DNA from: Calcarisporiella thermophila CBS 279.70
Lineage: Eukaryota > Calcarisporiellomycota
Direction: 5' to 3'
DNA: 32,684 nt
NCBI RefSeq assembly: GCF_041956535.1
Contig: NW_027192198.1
Span: 1,158,451 to 1,191,134, forward strand
Below the pieces are notes generated by a model that was given only the letters and a program-made list of their open reading frames with translations, was not told where the DNA came from and searched no databases. Below are positions 10,768 through 21,943 of this stretch, piece by piece; within the stretch, counting starts at the first letter, position 1, and every line of letters begins with the position of its first letter. Made by a program: the position numbers and the translations under genes.

Positions 10768-12624
10768 TTAGCAGCAGCCGTAGGCAGGGTTGATAGGGAT
10801 GGGATAGGTGGCATTCGTGTTTTCGACCTCGAGGAAACGGGGCTTGCGGCGGCCCTGGAGCCTTTGCTCCAGCGCATAGCCGAGCGAGATGAGGGTCGGC
10901 TCGCTGTAGGCAGTGCCCCAGAACGCAATGCCAAAAGGCACGCCCCAGGGATCGATGCCGGCGGGCACGGTGACCATGGGGTAGCCGGCGAGGGCAGGCA
11001 CTTGGGTGGAGGGGGACAGGTTGTCGGCAGGCACGATCAACGCGTCCAGGCGGTGTTTCTTGAGCACGTAGTCGATGCCCTCCTCGCGGGTGTATTTGCG
11101 GTTGGTGCGGAGGGCCTCCTTGTACTCCTTGGTGTGGGTGCCGGTGGTCTTGTCGGCCTCGATCAGCACGTCCTGTCCGAAGTAGGGCATCTCGGTGTCA
11201 GCGTGCTCCTCGTTGTACTTGATGATGTCGGAGAGGGAGTGCACGCGCGAGTTCTTCAGCTCCTTCAGGTACTTGTTGAGCCCCTCCTTGAACCCGGTCT
11301 TGCATACCAGGAACTCGTTCGGCATCCATGTCCAGCCCTTGCCGAGGTTGATTTTTTCGGGGTGGGGCAGGTTGGTGTTGTTGACGACGGTGGCGCCGAG
11401 ATCCTGCATCAGGCGAATGGCCTTCTTCAGTTGCGGGATTTGGTTCTTGGTGGTGGGCGACTGCCAAATATCCCCCCACGGAATGCCAAGCCGCTTTCCG
11501 CGGAACGCATCCTTGCGCAAGTACTTGGTGTAGTCGGGCTTGGCTCGATGGATCTGCTCCCTCGTGACGGGGTCTCTCGGGTCCACGCCGCGGATCACGT
11601 TGAGCACGTGCACGGCGTCGCGCATAGTGCGGCCGATGCAGCCCACCGTGTCTTGCGCAGCGGCGAGCGGGATCACTCCGGCACGGGAGGTCAGGCCCAG
11701 GGTGGGTTTGATCCCGACCACGCCATTGCGTTGAGCCGGGGCAACCACGCTGCCATCGGTTTCCGTCCCGATAGCAACCGCGATCATGTTGGCGGCCACA
11801 GAGACGGCAGAGCCCGAGGATGAGCCTCCGGGGTCCTGGGTGGTGTTGTAGGCATTACGGGTCTGTCCCCCACGGCCAGACCACCCCTCTGAGTAGGAGG
11901 AAGCGCGAATATCGGCCCACTCGCTCATGTTGCTCTTGCCGAGGATGATGGCACCAGCCTTGCGCAACAGGGTCACGATGTATGCGTCACGGGGGGGTTT
12001 GGAGCCAACCAGGGCAAGACTGCCGGCGCCCGTGTTCATCTTGTCCTTGGTAGCGATGTTGTCCTTGACTAGAATCGGAATGCCGTGCTAAAAAGCGACG
12101 ACAGGTTAGCACTAGTTGAAGCCGCAGATTCGAATGCATTACTCACCAAGGGACCACGGACATGGCCGTGTCGGCGTTCGTGGTCGAGCTTGGCTGCAAT
12201 CTCTTCCCAATCGGGATTGAGCTCGATTACGCTGTGGAGATGCGGGTTGAGTTGTTTGATGCGCTAAGAAGGAGAATGAATAAAAGCACAAGTCAGTAAA
12301 TATCCCGCCAATCAAGGAACAAAAAAGGCGAAGCCAAAGCAGAAGAGACGGCCAGCATCCTCGTACCCTGATATAGCATTTAGTCAGCTGCACAGAAGTG
12401 AGCTTGCGCGAGGCCAGCGCGTGCTGCATCTCATCGAGAGTTGCCTCCTCAAGCTGGAATCCGTAACAATCGGACATGCGAAATTTCACGTGGGCGTCAT
12501 GGTTCCCTCCACGCTTATCGTGATGGCCGTGGTGGTTGATCTGATGGTGGTTCCCATCGTGGGCACTAACCAGGGGGGTAGAGAGAATGGCCAGGATGGC
12601 GGTCGAAATTAGTAAAAGGCGCAT
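10768..12624 (-). CDS. Secreted amidase-signature family hydrolase
   Basis: This enzyme hydrolyses amide bonds. Three exons: 12624-12367, 12263-12147 and 12087-10768; introns of 103 and 59 bp; 564 residues. The N-terminus is a signal peptide (MRLLLISTAILAILSTPLVSA). A His-rich segment follows and ends in a KR pair (HHDKRGG), a possible Kex2 site. The amidase core begins with HGIPILVKDN. The Ser-cisSer-Lys triad is visible: Lys133 in VKDN, the cis-Ser near 215 in GGSSSGS, and the nucleophile Ser238 in GTETDGSVV, where the usual Gly before Gly-Ser is Asp. Overall it resembles fungal secreted amidases related to the GatA subunit, not a Glu-tRNA amidotransferase, because of its secretion signal and solitary context. 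The natural amide substrate is unknown. A run of 12 C lies just upstream of the ATG on the coding strand. Confidence 0.92.
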
Positions 12625-13674
12625 GACGGGGGGGGGGGGAGATTAGGGGGACGAGTTAGAAGGATGGGGAGAGGCGAATTAGTGGAGACTCAATGGGAGG
12701 AAAAGGGGCGTGAGGGCGATTAGGCCAATCGTTGCGGCGGTCTAACGAAGGAAGATATGAAAGAGCTTTTGAACTATTAGGCACCGGAATGGAAAGGATT
12801 ATAAAGGTTTTTGGGGGGGAAAGCAATCCAATGAAGCAGCGAACCACTAAGACGCTGAGGATTCCGAGATTAGATTTGGGCTCCGAACTCATTCGAGAAC
12901 AACCAAGACAGCCCGGAAGACTTGTTTCAATTGCACAGACTGCGGCCAGCCTCTTGTACTCTGCGGCCAGGGCATCCTTGCAATCCTCGGGCCACCAAGA
13001 GGTTATATAACCTAGCACTAAAACCTTGTTTTCTCCACACCAAATGCTGCGCAGCCTCAAAGCGGGCCCCGCGGCGCATTCGTCAAAGAGCCTATGCCCG
13101 CTGCGGCGTACGAGGGGAAAACCTAACGTTGGGCAGAGTTAAGCTTTTAGCGCACACGCTGGAGAGCCGGAATCCCAGACAATAAAGCTTAACCGACGCT
13201 TGATCCCTGCCCTCGAGCTTTTTTTTCCCGAGCACTTGTCCGCAACGACAAAGCGCCTATTGTCCCTCCATCTATCGGCTTCGCTCCCGTCTGCAGCAGT
13301 GCTCCAGCCATATCGGCTCTAATGAATCGTCGCCGCGATCCTCGCAGCGGCCCGCCGCCGTTGACAGCCCCCGCCGCCCGATAAGATAATGCGTCTCAGG
13401 ACGAATGCTCTGGTTGCGCTTGTGTTCCCAGCGGTCGTACCTTTCGTAAGCAGCGAGGACTGTGATGAAATTTTTGGAAAATTGGAAAAATAAAATCGTG
13501 GTGGTTTGTCTTTTTTCCGGGTTTCGCTATCAACCAAAATTATTGACGTTCCTTTCCAGTCTTTGGCACGGCGGTTCATTTCCCCCTGCCTTCGTCGGTT
13601 GCAAGACAGCGTGTTGAAGCTTGAAGTGTTTCCTCTCCTTCCTTTTCCCTCTCAATACCAGAAGCTATACCAAC
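12625..13674. other. Divergent promoter region, amidase / receptor
   Basis: It separates two genes transcribed outward. It includes a palindromic TATA-containing 12-mer at 13001-13012, a CGATAG-type site at 13272-13277 (minus) and a tandem GATA site at 13380-13389. No gene is seen in it. Confidence 0.5.
13380..13389 (+). promoter_or_regulatory. Tandem GATA site
   Basis: GATAAGATAA, preceded by C, gives two overlapping GATA-factor sites (CGATAAG and AGATAA). It lies about 295 bp 5' of the receptor ATG and about 755 bp 5' of the amidase ATG. Paired GATA sites are typical of strong AreA-responsive promoters. Use by the neighbouring GATA factor is inference. Confidence 0.45.
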
Positions 13675-15246
13675 ATGGGCGTGGACTGGGACTATAGCCC
13701 CCCGTATAACTTGAAGATGGACGACGAGTCGGCTCCGTTTTTCGTCCCGGTAAACGTCACGCTTAACAGCATCTCCATAGTCAGTGGGGTGATCGTGTGT
13801 GCACTCATCCTAGCCATCCGCCTTTACGATGCAAAGCTGGTGGATCGAGTCAGCTTGCGATTGACGGCGGCCATCAGTGCGGTAAGCACCCACCTCCCTC
13901 TCAACGATTTCATTGTAGGCCGCGTGGAGCTTACTCTCCCCCCCAGGTTGATAGCTTAAGGGCCGCGGGGTTGATTTATTTTACATATACGGTTGCCGAG
14001 GGGCCTCTCTGTGATTTCTCTTCCTGGTAAGTGGTGTGGCGCTCTTGGATTTAGGATGGCCGCTGAACACTCTCGCCACGCACCCCCTCTAGGATCCTCA
14101 TCTTCCTTACCAACTACTATCTCCTGCTCACCTGTGCCATCGCCTTTAATTTACAATGGGTTTTGATCCACCAGAAGCCTTTCACCCGCTCCCTGGAGAT
14201 ATGCTACTTTGTGGTCACTCTTCTGTTGGCATTGGCGACCTCTTCGATTCCCTGGGCACTTAGCCGCCTTGGATACGATGAAAACTTGGGCGTGTGCTGG
14301 TACCGAAGCTACAACAGCATCCGCACCATCTTGTGGGAGTGGGGCACCTTCTTGTCGTGGAACATTTTCGGCTGTCTTTACTGTCTGATCGTCGTGGCGT
14401 GGGTCATCGCGAAGCTCGAGCACAACTCTCGTAGATTGATCAAGGCCGGCGCCTCCTCCACCCACTGCAGCTCCGCCAACCGCCCCGGCGGACAGAGCTC
14501 CGCCGAAGAGCGCACAAAAAGGGCCCAGAGACAACTGAGAAAACTAGTCACTCGCATTTCGCTCTATGCCCTCATCCCGCTCGTCACCCAGGGGGGATGG
14601 TATATCCAAGAAATCTGGTTTCAAACACAGCATACGTTCATTCCGGGGCTGAATTGGTGGTGCATTGTGGGCACCGATATCCCTGGTAAATCATCAAGCC
14701 TTCTCTTCGGCACGAATATTGCCCCGATAGCTAATCGATATGTTTGCTATTTCCCGGCGATTAGGTTTATTCAACCTCATTGCCTTCTTGTTCGATCCCG
14801 CGCTGCACAACTCGATCAAAACCATTCGAAAGGACCTCATTGCAAAATTCGGCGACGACTTGCACATGATGAACGATAACATGCGCCATCACAGCCGGAG
14901 GGAAGAACCAGGTCGCCACAAATTTGCCCGGTGGTTTGTTCGCACTTTCCTTGGGACGAAAAAAATCGATCACACCGGCTCCACATTTTATCGCATGGAG
15001 ACCTCCGCCGGGTATTCGCAGCATACCGTCGAGCGTGCAACAGCACACACCCTCTCTAGCTCCTTGGCCAATCTCGAGGCCGACACCGAAAAGGCCTACT
15101 TCCCTGGGCACTACGATTTTTCCGAAGACATAGAAATAGGCCCTGTCCCAATGCTATCCATCGCTTCGCACACTGCCTCGCAGCAGATGCGGGCACAACA
15201 GGAGTCGGAGGATAAGCGTGTTGAGAGAATTGCGCGTGGCCTATAA
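13675..15246 (+). CDS. cAMP receptor-like seven-transmembrane GPCR
   Basis: This is a predicted plasma-membrane receptor coupling to G proteins. Four exons: 13675-13881, 13947-14026, 14093-14685 and 14765-15246; introns are 65, 66 and 79 bp; 453 residues. The extracellular N-terminus is short with an N-glycosylation sequon (NVT). TM1 is near 31-50. The Cys in GPLCDFSSW before TM3 and the Cys in LGVCWYRS of the second extracellular loop could form the usual disulfide. A polar third intracellular loop contains EERTKRAQRQLRKLV. TM7 includes GLFNLIAFLFDPA, and a hydrophilic Ser/Thr-rich tail of about 135 residues follows. Helix layout and these motifs resemble Dictyostelium cAMP receptor-type (Dicty_CAR) proteins, which also occur in fungi as putative nutrient or signal receptors. 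The ligand is unknown and cAMP binding should not be assumed. Confidence 0.85.
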
Positions 15247-16122
15247 AAATAGCTATCTTAATCTCATACCCTTTCGGGCTTCGTCTTTGTGTTATATTGA
15301 TGGTATATCTGTATTAACATTATTCCCCTTTTATAATCTATTAATTCTAATTTCTCTAAAGTTTGATTCGAAACCTACCCCGTTCCTCCTCTCTGTTTAA
15401 TTTCTGCTTTTTTTCCCTAATATATTTGTTAAGTTAAGCATTGTAACAGGGGGTGGGGTCTATGTCCTCTGCAGCCTGCCTCGAGACCTTGAGTTTGGTT
15501 CGTTTAGGGTCGAGGGTGAGCGGAATTCAAACTCGGCCTTTGTGCTAGAGAAAATATTCTATTTTGTAATTTGCCATGGATGTGGGGTTACTCCCGCTTC
15601 AACCCTAAAAAATTCTCATAAAATGGCACAAAAGTAAGAGTACGAGAGAGCAGGATAATGGGTTGGTTATACAATCTGATAGAAAGCGCTTCCCTTATGG
15701 TTCACTGAGGAAAGTGTAGGCTGTATCCATTAGAATATTCCATATAATCTAGTTTCTTTCACGCAAAGGTACACCGAGCCACCGAATCAAAAAACACCGT
15801 CGGATACTCAGCCAGTTTGCCATTCAAAGTAAATCCGAAGTAGCTTAAGCTTTTCTACTGCTAGCCCAATGTCAGGAGATAAGTATCCAGGTTTATTGAC
15901 GTCAGGGATATACAAGATGTGTATATCAACTTAGTCTTGCGAGAAGAGAATAAAGTGTCCAAGCGGGTTTAGATAAAAACGCAAAATATGAAAAGAAAAT
16001 ACTCGAAAAAGCATCAATAGAGAACACAGGGAATGTCTAGAGCAAAATCAATGTGTAGTTATCGCGGGGTATTTCCAAATACTTGGAAATGACCCAGTAG
16101 AAACGTCTACTTGCCGGGGGAG
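15247..16122. other. Convergent 3' intergenic region
   Basis: It separates the 3' ends of the receptor and the dienoyl-CoA reductase genes. No gene is seen. A perfect CRE-type palindrome TGACGTCA occurs at 15897-15904, but it is in a terminator-side position. Confidence 0.5.
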
Positions 16123-17327
16123 CTAGAGCTTGCTCTTGGACTCTCTTAGAACTATATCAGGATAGACTTCCATTTGCGAGTTTCCAGTTAACCAATGTCC
16201 ACCGTCGACGACCAAAACTGCACCTGTGGTCCAGCAAGAGGCATCCGACGCAAGAAACACGGTGGCTTGCTCAATATCGCGGATAGTTCCAAAGCGTTGC
16301 AAGGGGATCAGCTGCTTCGCACGTTGAAGCATACCTTCAGGCATTAAGCGAGAGTATCCCTCCGTATCAGCGATAGGTCCGGGTGCAATACAGTTCACTG
16401 TAAAAGAGAAAAAGGGGTTGACCGAGTTAATCCCGAGGCCTAAGCAAAAAAAAAAAGCATCCATCTCATTACCTCGGATCCCGCTCGGGCCCAATTCGAC
16501 GGCCATGTGTTTAGTGAAGGTGTCAATGGCAGCTTTCGCGGCTCCCGCATGGGACACCATGATGGTTCCGTTATAACCTAGCGTGGCAGACACATTGATG
16601 ATGGAACCGCGTGTTTGGCGCAGATAGGGAAGCGCGGCCTTGGTGAGATTGAAGGTTCCAAGCAAATCAATCTCAATCACGGTGCGGAAGGCATTATAAG
16701 AAAGATCGTCAATGGTGGCGAGGAAATTGCCCGCAGCTATTGAAAAAGAATCAGATGATGGTGATCAGCCATTAAATTGTGGATTGAGCAGCTTTTTCTC
16801 GATCGTCTTTACACACCTCCATTCACCAGAATATCAATACGCTTAAATTTTTCAATCGTCTTTTGCACTGCAGCTTCCAAGTCTGCGGGTTTCCGCACAT
16901 CAGCTGCCAAAGCCCTGTATGCAAATACTGTTAAATAAAGCTAGAAAATGAAGGTATTTCCTATTAGGCATTCTATTTACAAGACTTCAGTTCCGGTTTG
17001 CTTTCGAATATCTTCGGCGGCCTCCTCGAGTTTATTTAGCCTGGATATATCGATAGGATCAATAAGCAAACGCATCAGTAAAATAAATGAATGACGGTCC
17101 ACTTTATGTTCTTACTTTCGACTAATAATAGCAAGCTTTGCACCATGCCGCGCAAGCGCGGTAGCCATTCCTAAAATATATGGGGTGTAGTAAACACTAC
17201 GAAAATATCAAATAGCCTCTCTATCCTACATACCTTTGCAAATTCCAGTGCCACCTCCCGAAACAAGGGCCACTTTTCCTTTGAAAAGGTCTTCTCGGAA
17301 TATTTTGGTAGTGTCAACGGGGTCCAT
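16123..17327 (-). CDS. SPS19: Peroxisomal 2,4-dienoyl-CoA reductase (SPS19/DECR2-like)
   Basis: This NADPH-dependent auxiliary enzyme of peroxisomal beta-oxidation reduces 2,4-dienoyl-CoA formed from unsaturated fatty acids. Six exons: 17327-17234, 17170-17116, 17040-16981, 16914-16817, 16736-16473 and 16397-16123; introns are 63-80 bp; 281 residues. The N-terminal nucleotide-binding motif is SGGGTGICKG (23-32), created by splicing exon 1 to exon 2. VNGAAGNF replaces the NNAG of ordinary SDRs, as in dienoyl-CoA reductases. The active-site helix reads SHAGAAKAAIDTFTKHMAVE, without the classical catalytic Tyr, as expected for DECR2. The protein ends in SKL, a canonical PTS1 peroxisomal signal. 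A CACGTG palindrome (17402-17407) and a CCAAT-like site near 17436 lie upstream. The gene symbol is by family resemblance. Confidence 0.93.
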
Positions 17328-19043
17328 GGTCGAGGAAATTGAGTTGAAGGGTAAAGCAGAAATCGGAAAGCCAATCATCCAGGTAAATATACTGCTCTTC
17401 CCACGTGAAAATTAATTTGAAGCTGCTGCGCACCATTGGTAAATAGGTGCCAATTATGGGTCACGAGCCTTGAGGGTCGGCTCCTTACTTAAGCAGTCGG
17501 ATTATATGAATGCCGAGTATTATTCAAAATTGTAGGTGAAATATAAATTATCCCAAATGAAGGGTGACATCTACTCTTTCCGACAAAATTTGAACCAAAT
17601 CGAAACTAACTCGGCATTTATTTAAGGTATTAGCGAGAATCATAAAAATGGATCATAATTTATTTTCATATTCATATATTGCATATTTGATTTTATACCT
17701 TTTCGTGCAAAGTATCCATTCTCGTGTTAGCCAATGTCAATGGGTGCATGTAGCTATTTCCCCAGCCTCTTCCCAATTTGCGCTGTACCAGAAACGGTCA
17801 AGACGATACATGGTTTTTTATCGAAATAATCTTATTTTCAGTAGGTATATTTGACCATAGAACAAGCATGAACGAAAATATCAAACTTTCTCGATAAAAA
17901 GATTTAAAACATAGTTTAAATAGCGTGTCAAACAAGGAATTGCTATGATTTCAATATTTCAATATATGTGCCTTCATTAATATCCCTTTTAAAGATAGTT
18001 TTTTTTTTGTTTGCTGGATAACTACACAATATAGCCCTCCTTTCCACTTCAATAGCAGATTTTTTCAGAAAGAGCTGCGCAATATTGCTTTGGTTCAGTT
18101 TGATACACAATTCTTGATTTTCTAATGCAGATGAGTATCTGCAGAAAACCACGCCCTCCTTTCACTTTTAATTCCGATACGAGTTCAGAAATAGCTAAAG
18201 CCGATTTTTAACATGAGCATCGCTCATATCTACCAACATTCTTACCATCTTTCCTTTAGTCTCCGCTTTATATCTGAAGAAACGTGCTGTAAAGAGGGGT
18301 GACTCATTATATGTTTCCATTTTCAACTAGTTCCCTTATAGTCCCCCTCCCCATGGTATTTCAAATTCTCCCCAAAAGAAATCTAACACATTATTTGATG
18401 GTTTTCTGCACCAGGAAATTAAACTTCTCCGCCCCAAATTATTCGGAAATACTCCTCATGACCAACTAAAGAGGTACGAGGATAAGGAGGGCGAGGTGAA
18501 GAGTACAAAATGTATTTGTGCTTCAAGTGATTTTTTTTTCCATCTAGAATTGATTACATAAATAGCAGTCATAACGGTCTTGGCATTGGTCGAAGGATTT
18601 TCATTATAATGGGATAGTGATGATCATGGTTCGTCACTGAGAGGCCATCCCCATATGCAGCAATCCCATATTCCATATACTAAGACTAGAGTATATCGTA
18701 CACAAGAACTTAAAAAAGCTCTAGTTCTTTTCGAATAAAAAGGCTCTGTTGATGCACACTTTTTTTTCCCTTGTGACTTTATCAATTTCTGGTGCGACTA
18801 TTCAAATAGGGGCAATCTTAAGTTCATCCGGGGTAAGGAGATGGAGTACCTGTGTTTTCCTGGCTGCTTGTATAAAAACCAGTGAAGGGGTGTAGGGAGC
18901 TTGTATTCCTTTTCTCACCCTCTCCTCTATTCCGTCTCTCCCCAACCCACTCTTTCACTAGAATTCTTGTCCTATTTATAATATAGATACAATATAATTT
19001 TTAATTTAAAATTTTCCCAAGGGACTGAAATAATTAATAGGAA
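17328..19043. other. Divergent promoter region, dienoyl-CoA reductase / GH31
   Basis: This 1.7-kb AT-rich stretch lies between outward-transcribed genes. Frames at 17648-17854 and 17943-18152 are short and lack motifs. A pyrimidine-rich stretch just 5' of the GH31 start (about 18908-18960) fits a fungal transcription start region. Confidence 0.5.
18871..18877 (+). promoter_or_regulatory. TATA box of the GH31 gene
   Basis: TATAAAA lies about 170 bp upstream of the ATG at 19044 and is followed by a CT-rich tract, a layout common in strongly expressed fungal genes. Confidence 0.5.
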
Positions 19044-21655
19044 ATGCGTTTCACCACGCTTGTTCCAATTTTAATTGGGCTTCTCACGGGGGTTGCTGCC
19101 GAGTGGGAATCCTTTGGAAACGTGAAGGATATCACTTCCGCTGGCAAAAATACGTTTGAAATTACATCGACGGGAAAGGCGCGAGCAAAAGTCATCTTCT
19201 ACGAAGATCGCGTATTTCGCGTAGTGGCCACGCATGACGGCAAATATGAGGACATTGGAGATACGGATTTCGTTGTGCAAAAGAAATTCAAGGAACCTCA
19301 AGTGAAGCTTGAAAAGAAAAAGGATGCCTTCGAGATCAAGTCCCGCGATGTTACGCTGCGCGTGAAGAAAAATCCTATGTTGCTCACACTCTTGGATAAG
19401 AAAGGCGCTGTCATATTTGAGGAAAAAGAGCCCCTCTCGGTGGACTGGAAGGCCGAAAAAACCAAACAAACTCTTGGCATTGGGAAGGATGATCAATACT
19501 TCGGTGGAGGTATGCAAATGGATCGATGGAACCATCGTGGAAAGCGCATCCGTGTGGAGGTCAACTATGACTGGGATTTTGGCCAGCCGAACAGTCAGCC
19601 ATTCTACATGTCCAATGCAGGTACCATCATTTGCATATGCTGCGCTCGATCCATGACTGATTGAAGATTCATTTGCCATTTGTAGGATACGGCGTGCTCC
19701 GCCATACGTTTGCTCCAGGAATCTACGACTTCACCGATTCTCCCCTTACCGCGACCCACAATGAAACCCGCTTTGATGCTTACTACTTCAACGGCAATTT
19801 GAAAGAAATCCTCGACCAATACACCGAGCTCGTCGGGAAACCCTTCCTCCCCCCGATTTATGGCCTCGAGCTCGGCGATAGTGATTGCTACTTGAATAAT
19901 GCTAACCGAGGCAAGCGCAACACTCTTAAAGATTCAACTGCTGTTGCCGATGGATTCGTTAAAAATGGTATTGTACCATTGGTGAATGGTTTTCTCTCAA
20001 AGCTTACATTTACCCATTGTCATCCTCATTTTACTATCAGATATCCCACTTGGATGGATGCTTGTCAACGACGGATATGGCTGTGGATATGAAAATCTAG
20101 TGGAAACCCACAACGCATTGCAGAATCGCCATATGGAGCTCGGCCTGTGGACCGAATCAGACTTAACAAACCAACCCTTCGAGGTTGGGAAAGCCGGTGT
20201 GCGTGTTCGCAAACTCGACGTTAAATGGGTCGGCTCCGGATATCAATTTGCATACAATGCTTGCAATATTGCCTATGATGGAATCGAAAAGTATAGCAAT
20301 GCACGTGGTTTCGTGTGGATCGTTGAGGGCTGGGCAGGTATAATATCCTAACGGATACACACTATTACATCGCCGGCCTTTAATACGTTTAATTAACCGG
20401 TCAAAAACTTTCCTGATATCCTAGGAACACAAAAATGTGCTGTAGCTTGGACTGGTGATCAATCTGGTAACATGGGCAACACTGCGCGACACGTTGCTAC
20501 CTTCCACGGATCAGGGCTCTCGGGGATGCCTTGGGTCGCTGGTGATGTGGACGGTATCTTTGGTGGTACTAACATCTCTTCGGTGCGCGATTTACAGCTC
20601 AAGGCATTTAGTCCATTGCTTATGAACATGAATGGATGGGCCAAGTTCGACAAACAGCAATGGCGCCGAGGCGAGCCGTGGACAAGTATCAATCGAAAGT
20701 ATTTGAAATTACGCATGCGTTTGATGCCGTACATCTATTCCTATGCATTTGAGGCACACACCAAGGGACTTCCTTTGACCCGTTCACTAGTGCTTGAGGT
20801 AGATTGACTCGCTGATATATATCATGGATTCATCCCACTCTAACTTAGAATACCACATAGTACCCTAAAGACAAGAATACCTGGACTGAAGCGGCCAAAC
20901 ATGAATACCTCTTCGGAGAATATTTTCTTGTGGCCCCCGTCATTGACGACGGCGAACAGCGTGACAATATCTACCTACCAGAGGGAGAGTGGATTGATTA
21001 TTGGACGAGCAAGGTCTACCAGGGATCAAAGGTGATCTACACCTATCCAGCTCCTTATGATACCTTACCGCTGTTTGTGAAGGCCGGGGCCATCATTCCT
21101 ATGTGGCCCCAGGTTAACACTGCGTCAGAGCGCAAGCCCGATGATGATTTAGTACTGGATGTGTATCCTAAGGGCAAATCGAGCTTCACTCTCTACGAGG
21201 ATGATATGGTTACGCGCGAACATCGCGATGGCCACTATTCACTCCAGACATTTGAGTCACAAGTCACCGGGAATAAGATTGTGGTGCGCATTGGCAAATC
21301 AAATGGCAGCTACAGCCTAAAGCCTCAGAGCCGTGGATATGAAGTACGCGTGCATGTGGGCAGCAACCCACGAAAGGTTACTTGGAGCAGCGGTAAAGCT
21401 CAGCGCCAAACTCAGCTGACCTTCACTAAAGACACGGGTTCAAAACACTCGGCTCAGTGGTGGGTTGAGAGTGCCCATACGCACGAGGAAGGAAAATCAG
21501 AACGTCCTCAAACTAAACAGAAGCATTCGAAGAAATCAAAACACGAAGTTAACAAACGAGCATTCAAAAAGGCCTCTGGATATGATAAAGTAGTGGTTGT
21601 CCGTGTGCCGGATGCATCCCTTAATAAGGAGCACACAGTTACTGTTGAGTTGTAA
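19044..21655 (+). CDS. Secreted glycoside hydrolase family 31 (alpha-glucosidase-type)
   Basis: This is an extracellular or secretory-pathway enzyme acting on alpha-linked sugars. Five exons: 19044-19620, 19686-19967, 20041-20337, 20425-20798 and 20861-21655; introns are 62-87 bp; 774 residues. The signal peptide is MRFTTLVPILIGLLTGVAA. An N-terminal beta domain precedes the catalytic barrel. The candidate nucleophile is Asp346 in RKLDVKWVGSGY and the acid/base is Asp397 in AWTGDQSG. These differ from the WxDMNE signature of common fungal GH31 alpha-glucosidases and recall bacterial-type secreted members. The GDVDGIFGG and LMNMNGWA blocks also fit GH31. The barrel is followed by a C-terminal beta region with FTLYEDD and a Lys/His-rich insertion near the end (KQKHSKKSKHEVNKR). 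Exact specificity (glucosidase, transglucosidase or xylosidase) cannot be decided from sequence. Confidence 0.88.
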
Positions 21656-21943
21656 ACTTTTCTCGAGAATCCTATCTCCTCCCTCTATCGATTTTCCTTA
21701 TTTAATCATCCTAATTTTTTTTTTCGGTTGAACACTTTCAACTATGACTTTTTAATAACAAGGTTATTTGCTCTTAAGTTTATTCGTTATAGCAAAACCT
21801 TTTCAGTTACATAATCGCCATCAAAGTATTGAAGACTTTTCTTTTATAATAATCAAATTATTAAAGTGAATAATGAGCAGGGAAAAGTGAAAATCTATTT
21901 ATGTAGCGGTATAAAGTTTACAATGGCTTTTATAATAAATTAA

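Noticed and set aside
10864-11823. 319-codon plus-strand frame opposite the amidase
   Set aside because: Antisense shadow; the minus strand has the complete amidase signature.
15897-15904. Perfect CRE palindrome TGACGTCA
   Set aside because: It lies between two convergent 3' ends, not in a promoter, so a regulatory role is unlikely.
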